A stretch of DNA of 64,000 bases from Charina bottae (Eukaryota; Chordata; Lepidosauria; Squamata; Charinaidae). The position numbers and the translations under genes are program-made. The notes beneath the pieces are model-generated. The model was not told where the DNA came from and did no database searches. It was given only the letters and a program-made list of their open reading frames with translations. Each line of letters opens with the position of its first letter. Position 1 is the first letter of the stretch. This document shows positions 21,853-33,610 of this stretch, piece after piece. The stretch is from positions 134,501 to 198,500 of the forward strand of contig JALMGJ010000060.1 in the NCBI GenBank assembly GCA_023362775.1. Reading direction: 5' to 3'.

Positions 21853-23703
21853 TTATTCGTTCAGTCGTTTCCGACTCTTCATGACTTCATGGACCAGTCC
21901 ACGCCAGAGCTTTCTGTCGGCCGTCACCATCCCCAGCTCCCCAATGGTTGAGTCCGTCACCTCCAGAATACCATCCATCCATCTTGCCCTTGGTCGGCCC
22001 CTCTTCCTTTTGCCTTCCACTTTTCCTAGCATCAGCTTCTTCTCCAGGGTATCCTGTCTTCTCATTATGTGGCCAAAGTACTTCAGTTTTGCCTTTAATA
22101 CCATTCCCTCAAGTGAGCAGTCTGGCTTTATTTCCTGGAGTATGGACTGGTTTGATCTTCTTGCAGTCCAAGGCACTCTCAGAACTTTCCTCCAACACCA
22201 CAGTTCAAAAGCATCTATCTTCCTTCGCTCAGCCTTCCTTATGGTCCAGCTCTCGCAGCCATAGGTTACTACAGGGAATACCATTGCTTTAACTATGCGG
22301 ACCTTTGTTGTCAGTGTGATGTCTCTGCTCTTAACTATTTTATCAAGATTTGCCATTGCTCTCCTCCCAAGAAGTAGACGTCTTCTGATTTCCTGGCTGC
22401 AGTCAGCGTCTGCAGTAATCTTTGCGCCTAGAAATACAAAGTCTGTCACTGCCTCCACTTTTTCTCCCTCTATTTGCCAGTCATCAATCAAGCTCGTTGC
22501 CATAATCTTGGTTTTTTTGAGGTTTAACTGCAACCCAGCTTTTGCACTTTCTTCTTTCACCTTCGTCATAAGGCTCCTCAACTCCTCCTCGCTTTCAGCC
22601 ATCAAAGTGCTATCATCTGCATATCTGAGATTGTCTTCTTCCACTTCCGCGCTTTGCTTGTTTAAAAATAATTCCTTATCTCTTCTGGCTAACCTCTGGA
22701 ATTTTGCATTTAATTGGGCATATCTCCCCCTATCACTGTTGCCTTTTGCTTTCCTTCTTTCTTGGGCTACTTCCAGTGTTTCAGCAGACAGCCATCTTGC
22801 CTTCTTGGTTTTCTTTTTCTTTGGGACGTTTTTTGTTGCCGCCTCCTGAACAATGTTACGAACTTCTGTCCATAGTTCTTCCGGGACCCTATCTACTAAA
22901 TCTAGTCCCTTAAATCTATTCTTCACCTCCACTGCATATTCCTTAGGAATATTAGTGAGCTCATATCTAACTGATCTGTGGGTCTTCCCTATTCTCTTTA
23001 GTCTGATTCTAAATTTTGCAATAAGAAGTTCGTGATCTGAACTACAGTCAGCTCCAGGTCTTGTTTTTACCGACTGTATAGATGTCCGCCACCTTTGGCT
23101 GCAAAGGATGTAGTCAATCTGATTTCGGTGTCGACCATCTGGTGAAGTCCATGTATAAAGTCGTCTTTTAGGTTGTTGGAAGAGAGTGTTTGTTATGCAC
23201 AGTGAGTTGTCTTGGCAAAATTCTATCAGCCTATGTCCTGCTTCATTTTGTTCTCCCAGACCATGCTTGCCTGTAATTCCAGGTGTCGTCTGACTACCCA
23301 CCTTAGCATTCCAGTCTCCTGTAATGAAAATAACATCTCTTTTTGGTGTATTATCTAGTAGGTGCTGCAGATCCTCATAGAACTGATCTACTTCTGCTTC
23401 TTCAGCATCTGTGGTTGGGGCGTATATTTGGATCACTGTGATGTTAAATGGCTTACCCTGAATTCGAATTGAGGTCATTCTATCGTTTTTTGGATTGTAT
23501 CCAAGCACTGCTTTAGCCACTTTATTATTAATTATGAAGGCTACTCCATTTCTTCTGTGGTCCTCTTGTCCACAGTAGTAGATCTGGTGGTCATCTGATG
23601 TGAAGTGGCCCATCCCAGTCCATTTCAGTTCACTGACACCTAAAATGTCTATATTTAATCTTGACATCTCACCAATAACCACATCCAATTTGCCCTGGCT
23701 CAT
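21853..23703 (-). pseudogene. BovB ORF with in-frame deletion of most of the reverse transcriptase
   Basis: This is a 616-residue open frame. The N-terminal endonuclease is complete to the eye: LNIDILGVSELKWTGMG, NITVIQIYAPTTDAEE, FITGDWNAKVGSQ, YTWTSPDGRHRNQIDYIL and SSDHELLIAKF. After FLNKQSAEVEEDN the frame jumps directly to LRYADDSTLMAESEEEL, skipping about 290 residues present in the copy at 48-51 kb (the fingers and most of the palm, including the first catalytic Asp block). The junction lies in a short ACAA microhomology. The C-terminal part then runs to the family end. The endonuclease might still fold, but the protein could not copy RNA. Confidence 0.9.
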
Positions 23704-23951
23704 AGATCTTACATTCCAGGTTCCTATGGTGTGTTGATCTTTAGAACATCGGATTCGTCATTCACCACCAGCACCGTCGGCCGCTAGCCGTCCTTTCGGC
23801 TTTGAGCTAGCTGCGTCATCACATCTGGGGCTAGTTGAACGTATCCTCTGTTCCTCCCCAGTAGCATTTTGACCATCTTCCGACCTGGGAGTCCCATCTT
23901 CCGATGGTATACCGACATATCTTTGGTTGTACTGATCCATTTAGTTTTCAA

Positions 23952-24005
23952 CTCCAGCAAAGGAGATCGTTACCTTGTCGTGGTGCTGGAGCTTGAGCAC
24001 CTCAA
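23952..24005 (+). ncRNA. HDV-like ribozyme candidate at BovB 5' end (inverted copy)
   Basis: CTCCAGC (23952-23958) pairs with GCTGGAG (23985-23991). Nested inside, ACC (23972-23974) pairs with GGT (23982-23984) around the 7-base loop TTGTCGT. TTGAG/CTCAA (23993-23997, 24001-24005) forms a third hairpin. Helix lengths of 7 and 3 bp, in this order, are those of P1, P3 and P4 in delta-type ribozymes. The P2 partner is not clear. Confidence 0.5.
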
Positions 24006-24210
24006 TGAAACCATGAGCTAAACCGTGAAGGGACACCCAAGACGGGAAGGTCGTGGCAGAGAGGTCAGACTAAATATGATCCCTGGGGAAGGTAATGGCA
24101 ACCCACCCCAGTATTCTTGCCATGAAAACTAAATGGATCAGTAATTGGTCAGCCTACTGTATATTAAATTCTATTGTGAGTATAGTCATTGCTGGGATTC
24201 TCAGCTTTTC

Positions 24211-24277
24211 TCAATTCAATTCAATTCAATTCAATTCAATTCAATTCAATTCAATTCAATTCAATTCAATTCAATTC
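24211..24277. repeat. (TCAAT)n pentanucleotide array
   Basis: About 13 perfect units of TCAAT, close to the right end of the BovB insertion. Confidence 0.95.
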
Positions 24278-24349
24278 TTACGGTCATAGACCAATACAAG
24301 CAGAGTTCTCTGTGAATATATATATACTGTATATATATTCATATATATA

Positions 24350-24686
24350 GGGGGTGCGATGGCTCAGTGGTTAAGATGCCAGGCTTGTCAATTGGAAGGT
24401 CGCAAGTTTGGAGGTTCGAATCCCTAGCCCCGCATGACGGAGTGAGCTCCCACACTCGCCCCAGCTCTTGCCAAACTAGCAATTTGAAAGCATGCAAATG
24501 CAAGTAGATTAATAGGTACCACTTTGGTGGGAAGGTAACAGCGTTCCGTGCACGTCATGCCAGCCACATGACCGTGGAAGCATCTTCGGACAACGCTGGC
24601 TCTTCGGCTAACAAACGGAGATGAGCACCGGCCCCTAGAGTCGGACACGACTGTGCGGGGGAACCTTTACATTTTTACCTTTTATA
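24350..24686 (+). mobile_element. tRNA-derived SINE with BovB-type 3' end
   Basis: The head GGGGTGCGATGGCTCAGTGG contains an A box, and GGAGGTTCGAATCCC contains the B box. The 3' part has GAGTCGGACACGACTG and a short ACCTTT tail. It sits in TA-rich DNA, which hides any duplication. A (TA)n/(CA)n tract follows at 24682-24743. Confidence 0.85.
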
Positions 24687-24743
24687 TATATATATATACA
24701 CACACATATACATACTGTACACACACACACACACACACACATA

Positions 24744-27700
24744 TTCTCTGCACTCCCAGGTTCCTGCATTACTGCCCCCTCCCCACAAAAGGCAAAGCAG
24801 CTCAAAGGGACCATGTGCCCCTGCTTGGTGATTCTCACTCAGGAGCATACAAAGTAGGGCTAGCTTTGTAGACCCAGAATACAGTTCATTTATTCTGGAC
24901 ACTGCATGAAAGAAGGGACAGGTCATGAAGCCTGTGCAAATCCAGAACCCTGTCAGATCACACTCCAGGCTTCCTTCTTGGAGAAGCCAACAATCAGCTT
25001 GTCTAGGCAGAGCAGGAATAATTCTATTTCGTGTGTGCAAGGTGCAAACAATTTGTGATCCCACTTCAGATTTGTTCTTGATCCACCAGAGGGTGCCAGG
25101 CCTCAACCAGAACCCCTGCTCTTTGTTCCTTTACTGCCATAAGCAACTGGAGCTTGTCCTCAGATGTTCCTCACCTTATGGAGGGACATCACAGTAGCTG
25201 TCCCTTTTATTTTGTACAACAAGTCTCTCCTTATAGCTGTGCAAGCTGTTGGCTGGCTGGTTGTTCTGAGAGCATCACTGGCCATCAGGTTTTTCCAAAG
25301 CTCTTTTCTACCCAGTGATGCCAAATACAAAACATCTCATTATTCTCCTGGCAGGGATCTGTATACTTTCCATATCGTCACTCCAGATGGTAATTGAGAA
25401 AATGTGATGGGGGGATCAGAAATTCATATATAACATACATGCCTCTGACAAACCATATTCTCTATTATTATTCTGATTCAAAGTAGTTTTTTGAGACAGG
25501 CGTTATGCCTTTCTTTGCTCTAGCACCTATGCAAAACTATTTTCATATCCCCTTGAAAATTATTTATTAAACAGATTGCAGTGCCATGTCGAAGTTAATA
25601 AGGCTTAGGAAAAAAACATAAGCATCTATTATGATTCATTCAGCTGCATTAAGGGAGGATGGTTCCAAAAGTGTTATTTCCATTACAAACTCATTTGAAC
25701 TGAATTCTTTGAACTGTGCACAATATCTGTCTGTGAGAACAAAGAAACAATGCAGTTGTAATACTGATTCCCTATTTAATAAATATAAGTGGATACAGCT
25801 ATGTTTGTTAGCAATGTTCAAATGGAGTGTTTATGAGTTAGAAACACAAAGGATGGGACACGCAATATAAATAGTTTGCTAGTAATTATGTGGTCTTGAG
25901 CAATAACCAGAATTAAAATGGAGCAATGAGGAATTGAAAGCCCTCATGGGGAAAATGAATTCCTTTATAATACTATTTAAAGAAACACCAATGATATGTC
26001 ATGTGCCAGGGTATTAAACAAATGAGCTTTGTTTATCCTTTTTCAAGCAACATATATTTGCATGGAGGTATTAAAGGCATTGTCTGGCTAATGAAGGAGT
26101 TTCATGACTTTGGAAAAGATTTGTTAAGCTTCTGTAAAGGGGTGGAAGATACTGTTGAATTTAGATATTTTGAGAGACATTTCTTTAAGGAGATGCACTG
26201 ATGCCAGGCCCAGTAACCTTATTTAAAGTCCTCCTGTAGATGTACACTGGAGGGGGGGGGGAGTAGTGACATCATGCATGTCATGATGTCATTGCGTAAA
26301 TGATGTGAATTATCAACATCACTTTGGCTAGATTCTATGTGCTTCTTTCATCAGAACAATGAGTAATCCTCCACATATTTTCCATTTGTGCTGCCAAATT
26401 CAGTCATACATAGTTAGAGAAGGGTCATACATTGGAAGCTTGCTGTATGTGGACCACAGGTTACCTATCTCATCATTAGAGCATTGGTAGTCATCTAATT
26501 CACTTTTACTGATATCCAGTAGTCCTTTCCATTATATTTCCTCATTAAACTGCAGGGCTTTTTTTTTCTTTAAATAACACATGCATGTTTAAATATATGC
26601 TCTTCTCTTCTTTGTATTGTTTTTGAGGCAGGAAATCTGTTGCTATCTGTAGAAGCATAAAATCCATTGGGTAGCTACTGTTCTGTTCCACATATTGGTA
26701 AAGAAAATATGGATCAGGTTGGCTAATTCTCAAACATCTCATTCCTGATCTGACAGCAAAGTCTGTTCTGTTCCACACAACTTTTAATGGTGGTATTTAA
26801 TGTTGCTTTCCAATTTTAAGTTAATTTAACGTTCATTTTCCCAGGGTTTATGATGCATGTGTTCTATTTCTGTTTTATTGTTGTTGCTTTGGATTTATGT
26901 ATGACTCCAATGCATAGGAGGTAGGGGACTAATTTATTAAATTATCTAGCAAATAAGCAATATATTTAAGGTAAATCTCATTTCTGGCTTAAAACACAAA
27001 GAAGTTCAATCTTGGAGATGATTATATAATGTAAGAGACCTGTAATAGATCCCTTCCATTTTTATATTATTTTATTATTACCAAACTGCATCTGATGAGG
27101 GAAAGGCTATGGATGCGTTCAGAGTTATTGTGCAAGAGACAAATGCAAAAATATTTCCCATTTTACATTCAAAATAAGGCTGGTGGTAGTTTAATTACTC
27201 TCCTAATCATAATGAAAAAGATTCAGAATCCCTCTTCTCCTGCAGTGCTTCTCAACTGGATATACTTGATCATTTCTCTCTCTCTCTCTTTTCTTTTTAC
27301 AGAAGCATTGAAATAGTAATTATGGCTGTCAGTTTTACTGAAACTCTCTCACATGGTTCATGAACACATATAAATGCCTTCCTAGACCCATTTTCCTAAT
27401 CACTGAGCCATGTGTCTGAATATTCAAACACTCTATACCTAAAGTTCCAGCCAATCAGAACCTTGGCCAGTTACATCAGGGGAGTGGCCAACAGCAGTGT
27501 TTTCCTGGGAACTGCATATCTAGCAAGTGTTTCCAGATCTTCTTCATGCAAATGACAGGTTAAAAAAAGGGATGAGCTTTAATCATGCAGTGGCAGCTGC
27601 CAGCTTTACTTTTTGGACCATCCCTGTGGTTGCTTAAAGTGGTTCATTGCTAACTCTCCAGGAGAGAATAAGGAATGCAAGTTCACCTATGCACTATTAG

Positions 27701-27988
27701 CTAAAAAAAGCTCTCACAGCATTAGATACTGATTGCCTACAGTAAGTAAAGGAAAAGGGGTAGACTACTATTGATTGCTTTTCACCCTCTGTTAAAATGA
27801 TCCACTTTGGTTTATGGACATTTGGTGGCACAACACAATGTCAGCAAGTTAAAAGAGATGACAAGTACTTTACTTAGCTGACATTTAAATCTGGCAGTTG
27901 TAGACATTGAACAGCAACCGCTGGTCATTGTTTTCCTCTCCAGACAATTGCCAAATGCCTTGTAGATGCATTAAGCAAAAACATTGAA
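24744..27988. other. Non-coding stretch, nothing recognised
   Basis: Only short frames without motifs. A quasi-palindrome rich in GACATCATG occurs near 26260-26300. I see no RNA gene or transposon end. Confidence 0.4.
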
Positions 27989-27990
27989 TG

Positions 27991-27992
27991 TT

Positions 27993-28035
<43 letters not shown>

Positions 28036-28712
28036 TTATTTCAATTTATTCCCCGCCCATCTCCCTTGCAAGGGACTCTGGGCGGGTTACAACAATTGAA
28101 AGTTAAAAACTATAAAAATATCATCTAAAAATACAATAATAATAAAATAATAATATACAATAATAAATTATCTAAATCCAAGATGGATTGGAGACCATGG
28201 TGTAGATCGTATTCCTACGGGGCCAGCCAACCCCAGGAGGCACTGCCACCTCTGTCATCCCAGGCTCGATGGCAGAGCCAGGTCTTGAGGGCCTTCCGGA
28301 AGGCCAGGAGCGAGGGGGCGAGTCTCACCTCCGGGGGCAAGATGTTCCATAAGGCGGGCGCTATCGCAGAGAAGGCACGTCTCCTGGACCCCGCCAGATG
28401 GAATTCTCTTGTTGAGGGGGTCCGAAGCATGCCCTCCCTGCATGCACGGGTGGGGCGGGCCGACGTTATCGGGACGAGACGGTCCCTCAGGTACCCTGGC
28501 CCTATGCCATATAGGGCTTTAAAGGTCATCACCAACACCTTGAATTGGACCCGGAAGCAAACTGGTAGCCAATGCAGCTCGCGTAGCAGAGGTGTTACAT
28601 GTGCCGATCTCATGGCACCCATAACTGCTCGCGCCGCAGCATTCTGAACCAGCTGAAGCTTCCGGATACTCTTCAGGGGTAGCCCCATGTAGAGCGCATT
28701 ACAGTAATCTAT
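27991..28712 (-). mobile_element. L2-clade LINE, 5'-truncated 3' end
   Basis: It begins on the plus strand with a TTTA array (27991-28039), then CCCGCCCATCTCC and GACTCTGGGCGGG (the L2 3' hairpin), then ORF2. It belongs to the same subfamily as the 2.5-kb copy and is much shorter because of 5' truncation near 28712. Confidence 0.9.
28215..28688 (-). pseudogene. L2 ORF2 C-terminal 157 residues
   Basis: Open frame with MGLPLKSIRKLQLVQNAAA, TPLLRELHWLPVCFRVQF and FKALYGIGPGYLRDRLVPI, closely matching the C terminus of the 2.7-5.9 kb ORF2. The frame is undisturbed, so the insertion is fairly young, but it contains no enzymatic domain. Confidence 0.85.
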
Positions 28713-29863
28713 ACTTTATACTCTTTATTGGATGGATTCAGACAAAGTAACCAAGTGGTTCATAAATGGATAGCTTGATGGATTTCTTTTTCTTTTTTCT
28801 GTTTTGCTTGCTTTACCTCCATCATGTAAACATGGTCACTTGCTATTTTAGCAGGTGTTCTTTTTTTAGGAGTAGCTCATCAACATTTTGCTATGAGTTA
28901 ACCACTTTTGATTTAGCTGACAATGAGCATTTTCTATGGAACTGTGCAAAAGGTTTAGGTGATCAAGCATAAAAAGGACATTTTCCTTTCCTGTCTGGCA
29001 GTCCACCAGATAGGAATGAAATCAGTTTTATGAAAGCTATATCATCAACATTTCTACCTGGTAGATCTATCAATATAATCAAATTTATGAAAAATTAAAT
29101 GCTAAGAATAAGTTGTGTTAAACTGATAGATTGCTCTGCTGCATTGATATTTTATTTAAAATTGTAACCAGGGAAGGTTTTGTTTTTGATTTAACTGACA
29201 AAATAGTTTTAATGTCTTTATTTTATTTATTAATTATTAATTAAATTTATATGACCGCCCAACTCCCCCAATGGAGGATATATTTTAAGCACAAGGCAGT
29301 TGATGCTGTTGCTATTCAATATATTTACAGACATAATATGTGAAAATATTGAAAGTATTGTGGGATCTTATATTTTCTTTACTATGATCATAGGTCAGAT
29401 GCTTTCTATCCTGAATTATGTTATAGAAAATCATTCCTATTTCCCAAACGTGCTGTCATTCCAATTACTCAGTTTTAGAACTAATTTTAGATATTCTGTC
29501 CATTCAAGTCCAGACTCTAGAAATGCTGGAAACTCCTTACAACACCAGCCAGAACATGTTAATTTCTATTTTGAATCTTAGCAGATTTTCAAGGTGATGA
29601 AGACTCAAATGTCTCAAAATATATTGTTGTTCTTGGGTCCATGAATGTGGTCTCCTCTGCTTTCCTTTCCTACTTTCATCAGGAGGCTTTTACATGACAT
29701 GAAGGCTATGACAATTATTGGCTTTATTACACATAGATACTGTACTGACAAGTAAAGAATTTGCCCACTTACTGTTTTACATGGTACCTAGTATCAGTCA
29801 ACAGGGCAGAAATGTCTGGTTTACAGTAAAATAAACAGCATCACAAAGGCAGGTCTGCCCCTG
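28713..29863. other. Non-coding stretch with a small L2 tail fragment
   Basis: A minus-strand L2-type tail scrap lies near 29215-29285 (TTTA-rich, then ACCGCCCAACTCC). The rest is unrecognised. Confidence 0.5.
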
Positions 29864-29875
29864 AGAAGAGAAAGA

Positions 29876-30206
29876 AGGTAAAGGTAAAGGTTTTCCCCTG
29901 CACAGTTGTGTCTGACTCTAGGGGGCGGTGCTCATCTCCGTTTCTTAGCCAAACAGCCAGCGCTGTCTGAAGATGCTTCTGCGGTCATGTGGTTGGCATG
30001 ACGCGCGCGGAACGCTGTTACCATCCCACCAAAGTGGTACCTATTTATCTACTTGCATTTACATGCTTTCGAATTGCTACGTTGGCAAGAGCTGGGGCGA
30101 GTGCAGGAGCTCACTCCATCACGTGGCGCTCTGGTCTCGAACCACTGAAGTTGCAACCTTCTGATCGTTAAGCCTGGCATTTTAACCACTGAGCCATCGC
30201 GCCCCC
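29876..30206 (-). mobile_element. tRNA-derived SINE with BovB-type 3' end
   Basis: Reverse orientation: it begins with GGTAAAGGTAAAGG, then the complement of the BovB-like end. The tRNA head finishes at GAGCCATCGCGCCCCC. A perfect 11-bp duplication GAAGAGAAAGA flanks it (29865-29875 and 30207-30217). Confidence 0.9.
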
Positions 30207-30489
30207 GAAGAGAAAGAGGAAGGCCCTAAATCATTTGATCTCTCTGTGTGATTATTGTCTAAAATACCTGTTCAGATTTTGAATTTCATTCTGGTTCTAA
30301 ATATTCAGAATTGAAAACATGATTTGTCTATGACTTCCAACTTTGCTAGTTAAACAGGAATAAGCCAGAGGCCCAACTGTCAAGCCAAAGAAATAATGGT
30401 TTGTTTAACCATTTCAAAACAAACCATGCAGATGTGATTGAACAGGAATATGTCAGTACTTTATAAACTAAAGCTTTAAGCATGGATAT

Positions 30490-30680
30490 TATATATATAT
30501 TTATTTATTATTATTCGATTTTATCACCGCCCATCTCTACAACAGTAGACTCTGGGCGGTTTACAATAATATATGTGTGTATACATGCATGCATTCATGC
30601 ACACACACAGACACACACACACACACGCACATAGAAAAAGGGAGAGGGAGAGAGAGAGAGAGAGAAAGATTCACACACCT
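30490..30680 (-). mobile_element. L2 3' tail scrap followed by (CA)n and (GA)n
   Basis: TTTATTATT, then TCACCGCCCATCTC and GACTCTGGGCGG, is the L2 3' hairpin with almost nothing upstream, so the copy is 5'-truncated to about 75 bp. ACAC and GAGA runs follow. Confidence 0.7.
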
Positions 30681-31129
30681 ATCAACCATTGGATGTTACG
30701 GTCAATTTATATCAGTGGATCTGCATTTGCTATTCTGTACTGTCTTGCCCATCTCTTATTGTAACATGTATTAAATATGCTTGCCTTAGCAGCTGTTCTC
30801 CCCTAGGACCAGTAAAGGAAAATTTATGAATGGCAAATATGGATATTTGTGACCATTCTCAAACTGATTATCATTGTTAGAATCTGGGAGGTGCTTCAGG
30901 ATCGTACATCAATCCCTCATAATGTCTTTTATTCCTGATTCCTGCTTATTCCAACAGCAAGATAGCTTACAAAATAAGTATAAAAATAATAAATAAATTT
31001 TTAAAAATCAAAACAAAAATCAGTCATTAAAATAATTAATAAGTAAAAGTTTGGCAGAGATTGTTTTTACCATCTTCCTAAATACTGAGAAATGCACTCT
31101 CTCATATATTCAATAATAGGGGCATCTTC

Positions 31130-31440
31130 AAAACAGCCACTGTCTCTGATCTGAGGTTCATAGGAGAAACAAATGATTAGGCTCTGAGCCATTTAGGGTT
31201 TTAAAAGTCCACACCAACTCTTCAAATTGTGCCTAGTAGGCAATTGGTAGGCAATGCAGATCTTTAGAACAGGCATCACATGATTCCTGAACCTTGCATT
31301 GATCAGCCTGAGTGCCCCACTTTGCACCAACTGCAATTTCTGGACACTTGTCAAGGATAGCTCCAATTAAGTCGATTACCATAGTGAAGATGGGTTGTAA
31401 CCAAAGTTGGATAACTAACCTGATGTATGAATGATACAAG
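31130..31440 (-). mobile_element. Old L2 ORF2 fragment
   Basis: Plus-strand wording such as CCATTTAGGGTTTTAAAAG, then CAATTGGTAGGCAATGCAG and CAACTGCAATTTCTGGA, parallels the minus-strand ORF2 region at 3.0-3.25 kb but with many changes. It is older than the copies at 2.5 and 28 kb. Confidence 0.65.
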
Positions 31441-33312
31441 AATGGTTGCAGCTGAGGAACACCATTTCAATCTATATCAATCTATATCAATTTCAATGTT
31501 AATCGTGGTTCTCTTCAAGTATTAAGTAAAGCTATAGAAGTTGGTCATTTAGCTCAAGACGTGATTTTGTACTGCAGTGAACTTCAAATGGAAGAGTGAA
31601 GCATTTTTTTGTAAGAAGGAAGAAAGAAGGAATGAACTACCCCAAGCATGCTTACGAAACCATGTCAGCATTTGCACTGGCTCCAAGAAATGGGTTTTGC
31701 CTTTGCATTTACTTTTTTGAGTTGGTAGGAATATTCAGAAATAACTGATAATGACTCCTGATTTTACAAAATCTTACCTTCATTTTCTCTTCTTTTCATC
31801 TTGCCTGGAATTGGTATGCTTTGAATGGCATTAGTTAATTGAGATTCATTGAAGGGTTATCTCTGCCTCAGTACTGGAAAAGTTCTGATGTTCTGCTGTA
31901 TTTTTATGTGTAATTTCATGCCATTTCTGTAAATTACGCTGAAATAAATGACAGTCTTTTAAAGCCAATTTACATCTAACTCATTGACATTTACACTTCC
32001 AAGTTTCTCACTTAATATAAGAACTGGATCGGAATGATCAATCTGCAAAGGATAGGTATGACGCACCCACATACATATAGAGCACAAGTCAGTACATTAA
32101 AAAAGCCATTACAACAGCTTTCCAATGTAGTAAAGCGAAATCGTTTTACATTGTGTTCCTTACAATGCATTAAAATGTTTTAAAGGCAAAAGTGAAACAC
32201 TACTTCCAGTTTTTATTGTGAATTTCAGTGGCTGGGGCATCTTCTAATTCAGAGAGATAATTGTTCCTAAGGTGTGCAAGTCTCTCAAACAGGTTGACTC
32301 TTTGCATTGTTACCTGTAAACATCACTATGAGGTGGTCCTCAGAGCAACTCACTGTGAAGAGTCTGCATTGATAGCTCTCATGGAACCTCATTGAAAACT
32401 CTCATTCTCAACAACCAGAGAGTAAGATCATTGTTATTGTCCTGTCCATTGAAGGGGCAGAGCTTCTGGCACAGCACAAATCATTTGCCCCCCTCTCCTC
32501 CACAGTGCCCTCCAGGGTTTCAGTACATTTGTAGTGCATTTGTCTGGCTCCTCCCCAGAAAAGTCTGCACAGTTATTACAGGGGAAGCTACCCTAATGCA
32601 AAGACACCATTCCTTCTGTTTCTCTGAAAAAAAGTATCTGCTCCTTGTGATGCTGGAAGGATATTATGGCAACACTTTGGTAACCTAACACATTTCACAG
32701 TAGCTTTAACCATGGTTGGGTTTTCTAGTGTAGACCTCCATAAATATGTGTATAGGGTGGGAAAGAATAATCACACAATTACTGGGAGGTGGGATGGCAT
32801 GAAGCAAGAGTTAGAGTTTTGTCGCATGGATGGTAAAATTGATTAAAAATAAGTTTGTTCACAAACATTGTTCAAAATTGGAAAATCAAGCAGGATAGGG
32901 TTTTGTTGCTTTTGTCTACAAAGATTACATTAAATGTGATGCAAAATCAGTTTGAATGGCCTAAGACTGCTGAATGGCAATATATTCAGTTAAAATATCT
33001 TCTGATTTCAGTGTTTGGGCTAATGATTAGATGAGTCTGTTGCTCCTAAATTATTAATATTATTAGACAACGTTTTGGAAGTTCCGAAATCCATAGTGGT
33101 ATTTTTAATCAACAATTGTAAAGATGTACTAAGTAGATACAGGGAATCTGCAAGAGATTAGGAACATTTAGTTGGAATTTTCTACTTTAACAAATCAATG
33201 GGCCAGAGCCTTAAAGCACATTAAATTCCATGATTTTTAGATGTGATTAATTCAGTGAAATATACTTTTTGATGTCTATTATATACCTCAGATAATGTCC
33301 AAATTTGAAAGA
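31441..33312. other. Non-coding stretch, nothing recognised
   Basis: No coding domain, RNA gene or terminal repeat seen. An open frame at 32392-32688 has no motif I know. Confidence 0.4.
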
Positions 33313-33324
33313 GATCTTTAATGG

Positions 33325-33598
33325 TTGTTGTGGGTTTTCCGGGCTGTGTGGCCGTGTTCTGGCAGATTTGGTTCCTAACGTTTTGCCAGTCGCTGTGGCT
33401 AGCATCTTCAGAGGACAGGAGCACAGCTAGAAGATTCTCTCTGTGCCCAAGTGGAGGGTGTGTGTTCCTGCTGGTGTTTATAGCTGCTGAGAGGGTGTGT
33501 GTCTTCTGTGGGTCATTTACAAGAGATTAGGAGAGGATTCTTTGTGGTGATTAGGGGGTGTGGTGCTGTCGTATGTGGGATTAGCACATCTATTGTGT
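33325..33598 (-). mobile_element. Penelope-type terminal repeat, single insertion
   Basis: A 274-bp insertion starting TTGTTGTGGGTTTTCCGGGC is bounded by a perfect 12-bp duplication GATCTTTAATGG (33313-33324 and 33599-33610). It encodes nothing. The hammerhead-like core on its minus strand groups it with the Penelope-type terminal repeats here, though its sequence differs from the other two families. Confidence 0.7.
33380..33411 (-). ncRNA. Hammerhead-like core, damaged
   Basis: The minus strand reads CTGAAGA, one extra T, GCTAG..CTGGC stem, then AAAAC where GAAAC is expected. The G to A change should inactivate it. Confidence 0.5.
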
Positions 33599-33610
33599 GA
33601 TCTTTAATGG

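Larger units (their letters stand above)
21847..24144 (-). mobile_element. RTE-BovB LINE, internally deleted, 5' end inverted
   Basis: The main part (21847-23949) is minus-strand BovB, with 3' end GAGTCGGAAACGACTGAACGA. The 5'-most 195 bp (23950-24144) sits in plus orientation, and a 20-base stretch beginning GAAAACTAAATGG is present on both sides of the switch (23930-23949 minus, 24124-24143 plus). A perfect 11-bp duplication TTGGTCAGCCT (21836-21846 and 24145-24155) encloses everything, so the inversion arose during insertion, as in twin priming. Confidence 0.92.

Noticed and set aside
26245..26300. GACATCATG quasi-palindrome as a regulatory (CRE-like) element
   Set aside because: Short, single occurrence, no neighbouring gene or promoter to support a role.
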